Shown in pieces: positions 32,727 through 64,000 of a stretch of 64,000 nt of DNA. Positions within the stretch are counted from its first letter, which is position 1. Each line of letters begins with the position of its first letter. The DNA comes from Euleptes europaea (taxonomy: Eukaryota; Chordata; Lepidosauria; Squamata; Sphaerodactylidae): contig NC_079321.1 in the NCBI RefSeq assembly GCF_029931775.1, positions 12,854,501-12,918,500 of the forward strand, written 5' to 3'. The notes under the pieces are model-generated. The model was not told the DNA's origin. It searched no databases and saw nothing but the letters and a program-made list of their open reading frames with translations. The position numbers were made by a program, and so were the translations under genes.

Positions 32727-32966
32727 TGGCGGTGGAAAGTGATGTCAAGTCACGACTGACTTATGGCGACCCCGTAGGGTTCCCAAGGCAAGAGACGTTC
32801 GAAAGTGGTTTTGCCATTGCCGGCCTCCACGTGGGCTGAAAGAGTTCCGAGAGAACTGTGACTGGCCCAAGGTCACCCAGCAGGCTTCATGTGGAGGAGT
32901 TGGGAATCAAATCCGGTTCTCCAGATTAGAGTCCGCCGCTCTTAACCATTACACCACGCTGCCTCT
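32727..32966 (-). repeat. tRNA-headed SINE with BovB tail
   Basis: Second copy of the 7264-7531 type: BovB tail (AGTCACGACTGACTTATGGC, AGGGTTCCCAAGGCAAGAG) plus the SINE-A-type tRNA head (AATCCGGTTCTCCAG, CTTAACCATTACACCACGC). Confidence 0.8.
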
Positions 32967-33295
32967 TCTCTTTGGTTAGCAGAAATCTTTTGCTGGTTTC
33001 CACGCAATATAAAGGAGGTCAGAGTGTAATTCTCATTGGTTTCAATGTGGCTTTGACATAATATGTTTAGTGTCAAGATGGTAAGATTTTGTCCCATTAT
33101 TTTATCTAGCATTAGATTGGCTCTTCTCCTGAGGTTTTTTTCCTTTCCCAGAGCAATGTGACCCTTAGCCCTTTTTAATATTTGATGACATGAACAGAAT
33201 TACTCTTTCCAATGGATTGCATTTTTAATTTTACCACTTGCTTGTTTTTCTGACTGTCTTTAAACAGATTATACAATACATTTGTCAAAAAGAAG

Positions 33296-60459
<27,164 letters not shown>

Positions 60460-62500
60460 AGGACCTTTGCAGAAAAACAGAAACGCCTTTAAACCTAAAG
60501 TGCCAAGATCCTGCCTGGATGCAGAGACCCCTCTCGTTTAAGCTAATATGGATGCATTTTGGTTTCATTAGCTTCAGAACACTTGGAATAAAAAAACCAA
60601 CCCCACTTATGGATCATATTTACACACCGCAGCTTTAACATTAAGCTTTCCACCTGTCATGTGAACTAACTCCTTTCCTTGAAGTCTTGCTCTGAAAAGT
60701 GTTTGAAAAAGAGCTCTTCCGCCGTGTTTCGGCAGCATGTAGGTGCTCTTAAGAAGAACTTGACAAATTAAATGCTGTGATCAGAAAATCTAGACGATGA
60801 TAGTCCTTGAGTGTTCCCTTTCCTTGGCCTCCTTCATCTGCTGCTCTGCTTAAAGGATTCCTCCATTGTTGACCCACATCCTGTCTTCCGAGAGTACCGG
60901 GTTTTGTTCTGCATTTAAGCTTGAGTGTCTGAACCTTAACTTGTGCTCAGAATCGTTAAGGAGCTATTTTATCTGTGCTACTTTCTGTCTAAACGTTTAG
61001 GCGTGTATCCAACCACATTCTGCTGACGTAAGAAAAGTACCCTTGGGGGGTGGCAGCAATTTTTTTCAGTTCCACCCCCCTTTGCAGCCCCCTATTTCGC
61101 TGTTACTGAGGTTCTGCTGACCTCTGAGAACAAAACGAGAAGGGGGGAGTCACTGAATTGCAATAGGAGGGGGAATCTGTGGCCATTGCCACCCCCCCTT
61201 TAGAGAAAGGGGCACTTAAGTTTTCTTGACTGTGTGATAAAGGCCCATGCTTCTAGGGAAATGGTTACAGCAAGCACATCAGTCTCTCTTGTGGCAATTT
61301 AAAGACTAACCGATTCGTTGTAAGGTAGGCTTTTGTGGGACAGAGCTCACTTCTTCAGAGGGAAGCTTCAAAACAGTCCTGCCCTTAATCCAGGTTAATG
61401 AAGAACAACCCACTGAATACCAAACAGCCTTCTCTGCTCTTGCACGATATAAAGAGTTCCTGCTCAACCCATTCTCCCAACCAAGCTTCTGAGACTGCAC
61501 CAAGCACTAGTTCCACAAACTTCTCCCAATAGCTGCCCTGCCTAAGTTAAAAACAGACAAGTTACGTAAGTAATTTAAAGGGAAGCTGCTGCTAGGCCTT
61601 GCGTGTCTTTCCCCCAACTTTCCCTTTAAATGGGAGTTTAAATGAACACTTTGGAGGAAAGCTGCCAAAAGGGAACTACTCAAATATTTGGATGCGTGTA
61701 TCCCTCTAGACCTCACAGATTCAAAATGTGTACCCTTCTTCAATTATATGTACTTAAAAATAATAAACAGCAACTATTTCACTTGCTTTTCAGCTGTCAG
61801 ATTAATGATTTAAATTCTTAGTACCGGTACATGCATATCTCCCATAGATCTTCCCAGCGCATGGGCACAACTTTGCACGTGAGTACCTGGAAACTGAACT
61901 CCAACATCCAGTCTGTTCTGTGAGCAAATGCCACTCATATTTTGTATCACTATGCGCTACTGGTATAGAAGAGCCATGGATCTAGTTACAGCAGTGCGTA
62001 AATGTCACAGACCAGTACATAGCATTATCAGTGATCAACTGGGAAGGGGCAGGTTAAAGTGCTCATTCCCCTTACATACAGCTGGAATGGAGTTAATCTA
62101 AATTAGAATAGGCTTTGATTTTTCATTAAGGGATTTAAACTCCAAAATTTCAATTTGGAGTGAACTCTAGTAGCTTTGTACAGATAGGGCTACGAGCACA
62201 TTAGATGAAGTACTTAAAAAACAAGGGAAGCGAAGATGCATACTTTAAATGTTTTACAGAGATAAATTCAGTGAGGGTCAACATTCTAGTTAACATCTAG
62301 AATTGTGAAGTAAACTGGAGTTTTCAACATGCAAGCAACTACCTTTCAGTGAAAAATTATTATTGACTGGAACTATTTTACATTCCCAGTGTGCTGACTG
62401 TAGTGTGTGCGTCACATTAAAGGTTAAATTCCATCTACGTTTCAAGTGTTGTAGAAATCTGTTAACATTGCAACCATTAATAAAATCATACAAACAATTA
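60460..62500 (+). other. RCBTB2: RCBTB2 3' UTR
   Basis: Polyadenylation signals AATAAA occur at 60587-60592, 61762-61767 and 62479-62484, so short and long transcript ends are possible. No protein-like ORF is seen. A decayed fold-back fragment lies near 61275-61365. Confidence 0.65.
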
Positions 62501-62522
62501 ACATATCCCCTTGGTCTTTTTT

Positions 62523-62756
62523 GAAGAAGAGTTGGTTTTTATATGCCGACTTGCTCTACCTTTTAAGGAGACTTAAACAGGCTTACAATTACCTTCCCCT
62601 CCCCACAACACGCACCTTGTGGGGTAGGTGAGGCTTAGAGAGTTCAGAGAACTGTGACTAGCTCAAGGTCACCCAGCTGGCTTCATGGGGAGGAGTGGGG
62701 AAACAAACCAGTTCTCCAGATTAAAGTCCACTGCTCTTAACCACTACACCACGCTT
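62523..62756 (-). repeat. SINE-A, minus strand
   Basis: GAAGAAGAGTTGGTTTTTAT to CTCTTAACCACTACACCACG. It lies between the last RCBTB2 polyadenylation signal and the opposite-strand signal. Confidence 0.85.
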
Positions 62757-62969
62757 TACTATCATAATTTTTTTAAATGTACATTTGTATTATTGTAATC
62801 CCTACTGAGCCAGCTGTTCCAGCAGGAAAATAAAACACACATTGAAAGTCAGATAGCAAGAAGCTAGAAATCCTCTCTTCTCCTAAGCTATGCTAGGACG
62901 AAGTTCCGAAGCAACAAATGAAATATGTTGTATGTCATTTTTGTAACAAAAGTGTTGCACAACTAAAGA

Positions 62970-64000
62970 TAATCAATGCTTACTTTAAAAACTTTTATTT
63001 GTCCATAAAGAAGTAACGTTAGTATGCAGAACAGTACTTCTAATGTACAGTTGCCAATTTTCTGGAATATATAGTCATAATAAAATAAGGCTACTTGTAG
63101 TTTTCTATCCAAAGTCTTAAATAAACCTATTACTAGTAAAATCCCAGGGTTTCAGTTTCGTCTCTTTACATATTCAGTGTTTACAATCCCAGTTCTGATT
63201 TGTATGAAACCAATGTGTCTAAGAGCCATTCACACTATGGCATTTTAATCTCTCCATGTTCATGATGCAGACAGAAAAGTGCACTTTGAGTATTTTGTAC
63301 TGCTGAGGGAAGAACTGCTATTATAATTTAGCGAAATTCAACCAGGCATGCCGATAACAAATAAGTGCATGTTTTAACATTATAAAAGGGTAAAAGATGG
63401 AAATGTTAACGAGGTATAGTTTTTTTGTTTCAGTAGTATGCCCAGACACTGAGTTTACACCTCACCGTCAAGTTCTACACATAGTTGTAGGGCTCAATCC
63501 TGCAGACACTTCGGCACGCGTTGCTGTGACTCCGTGGACTACAATGTGGGGACTGCATTTTTAAACACTGCAGTATTTGGATTCTAGTTTACAGAAAGGT
63601 AAATAGTGCATCAATTTCTAATATAAAAATGACATTAGTGCATTTTGACTAATTCTACTTAAACTTCAAACTTCCCCCAAACACAGGAGTTCAGTATAAA
63701 TAGAATAAAATGGTATCAAACCAGTAATACTACATTGGGGAAGCAAAGAAATTTTCACTTAAAAAACCCTAATTTATATAAATTAACAATTAAGTAGATA
63801 ATATTGCATACATGCTGCATCAATAGCATAAACTTTGGGAGGGGGGGGGACAAGTAAAAAAGCCGAACTACTTCAAATTAGCTATTGGTTACAAAAGGAG
63901 AAGCTAAGATTTGTTATTCAAGGGCCCGGTAAGAGTTAGCAGAGCACAGAGTGTGCGTGATAACGGCCTGCAGGGGAATTTCACTTTTGATCAGGGCTGG
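62970..64000 (-). other. Possible 3' UTR of a convergent minus-strand gene (RB1 by human synteny)
   Basis: On the minus strand AATAAA sits at 62994-62999, with about 1 kb of AT-rich ORF-free DNA upstream and little repeat content. In human, RB1 and RCBTB2 lie tail to tail, so RB1 is the natural candidate. No RB1 coding sequence is in the window. Confidence 0.35.

Overview
The window is nuclear DNA of an amniote vertebrate, almost certainly a squamate reptile (a gecko-like lizard would fit). The signs are split genes with GT-AG introns, a CpG-island promoter, and a dense load of reptile repeats: BovB-tailed SINEs (tRNA- and 5S-rRNA-derived), CR1, L2 and L1 LINE pieces, a DIRS element, hAT-type MITEs and Penelope-like fold-backs. 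The species call is inference from the repeats; the gene calls rest on protein sequence.

Layout. (1) 946-8173, + strand: the last exons of a centrosomal PACT-domain gene of the pericentrin/AKAP9 family, with a possible terminal exon and 3' UTR at 13520-14030. Its introns hold a 1.27-kb hAT-like element made of consecutive palindromes (1938-3208), several SINEs, a BovB tail and a fossil DIRS element (about 9265-13270). (2) 14030-23700: no recognised gene; SINEs, a solo LTR, MITEs, a CR1 tail and a fold-back element. (3) 23708-24772, +: an intact single-exon leucine-rich-repeat type I membrane protein of 354 aa that I cannot name. (4) 25760-27470: LTR-like and hAT-like fossils. (5) 27600-28760: a CpG island that is probably the RCBTB2 promoter. 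It holds a 75-bp minisatellite in which nearly every unit carries an RFX X-box and a CAG|GTAGGC splice donor, and the first units also a YY1-type site. (6) 33296-60459, +: the complete RCBTB2 coding sequence in 11 coding exons (527 codons plus stop), whose introns carry a nearly complete catalogue of the lizard's repeat families. (7) 60460 to about 62500: RCBTB2 3' UTR. (8) 62970-64000: AT-rich, ORF-free DNA with a minus-strand polyadenylation signal. From human gene order this may be the 3' UTR of RB1, tail to tail with RCBTB2.

RCBTB2 is an RCC1-propeller/BTB protein, a likely Cullin-3 adaptor with reported roles around cilia; the PACT gene encodes a centrosome-targeting protein. Nothing in the sequence shows that they are co-regulated, but an X-box array in front of RCBTB2 would fit control by ciliary RFX factors.

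The most unusual items are the X-box/splice-donor minisatellite, the concatenated-palindrome hAT element, and four families of repeats that share a hammerhead-ribozyme-like core (CUGANGA...GAAA...UH closed by a stem I).
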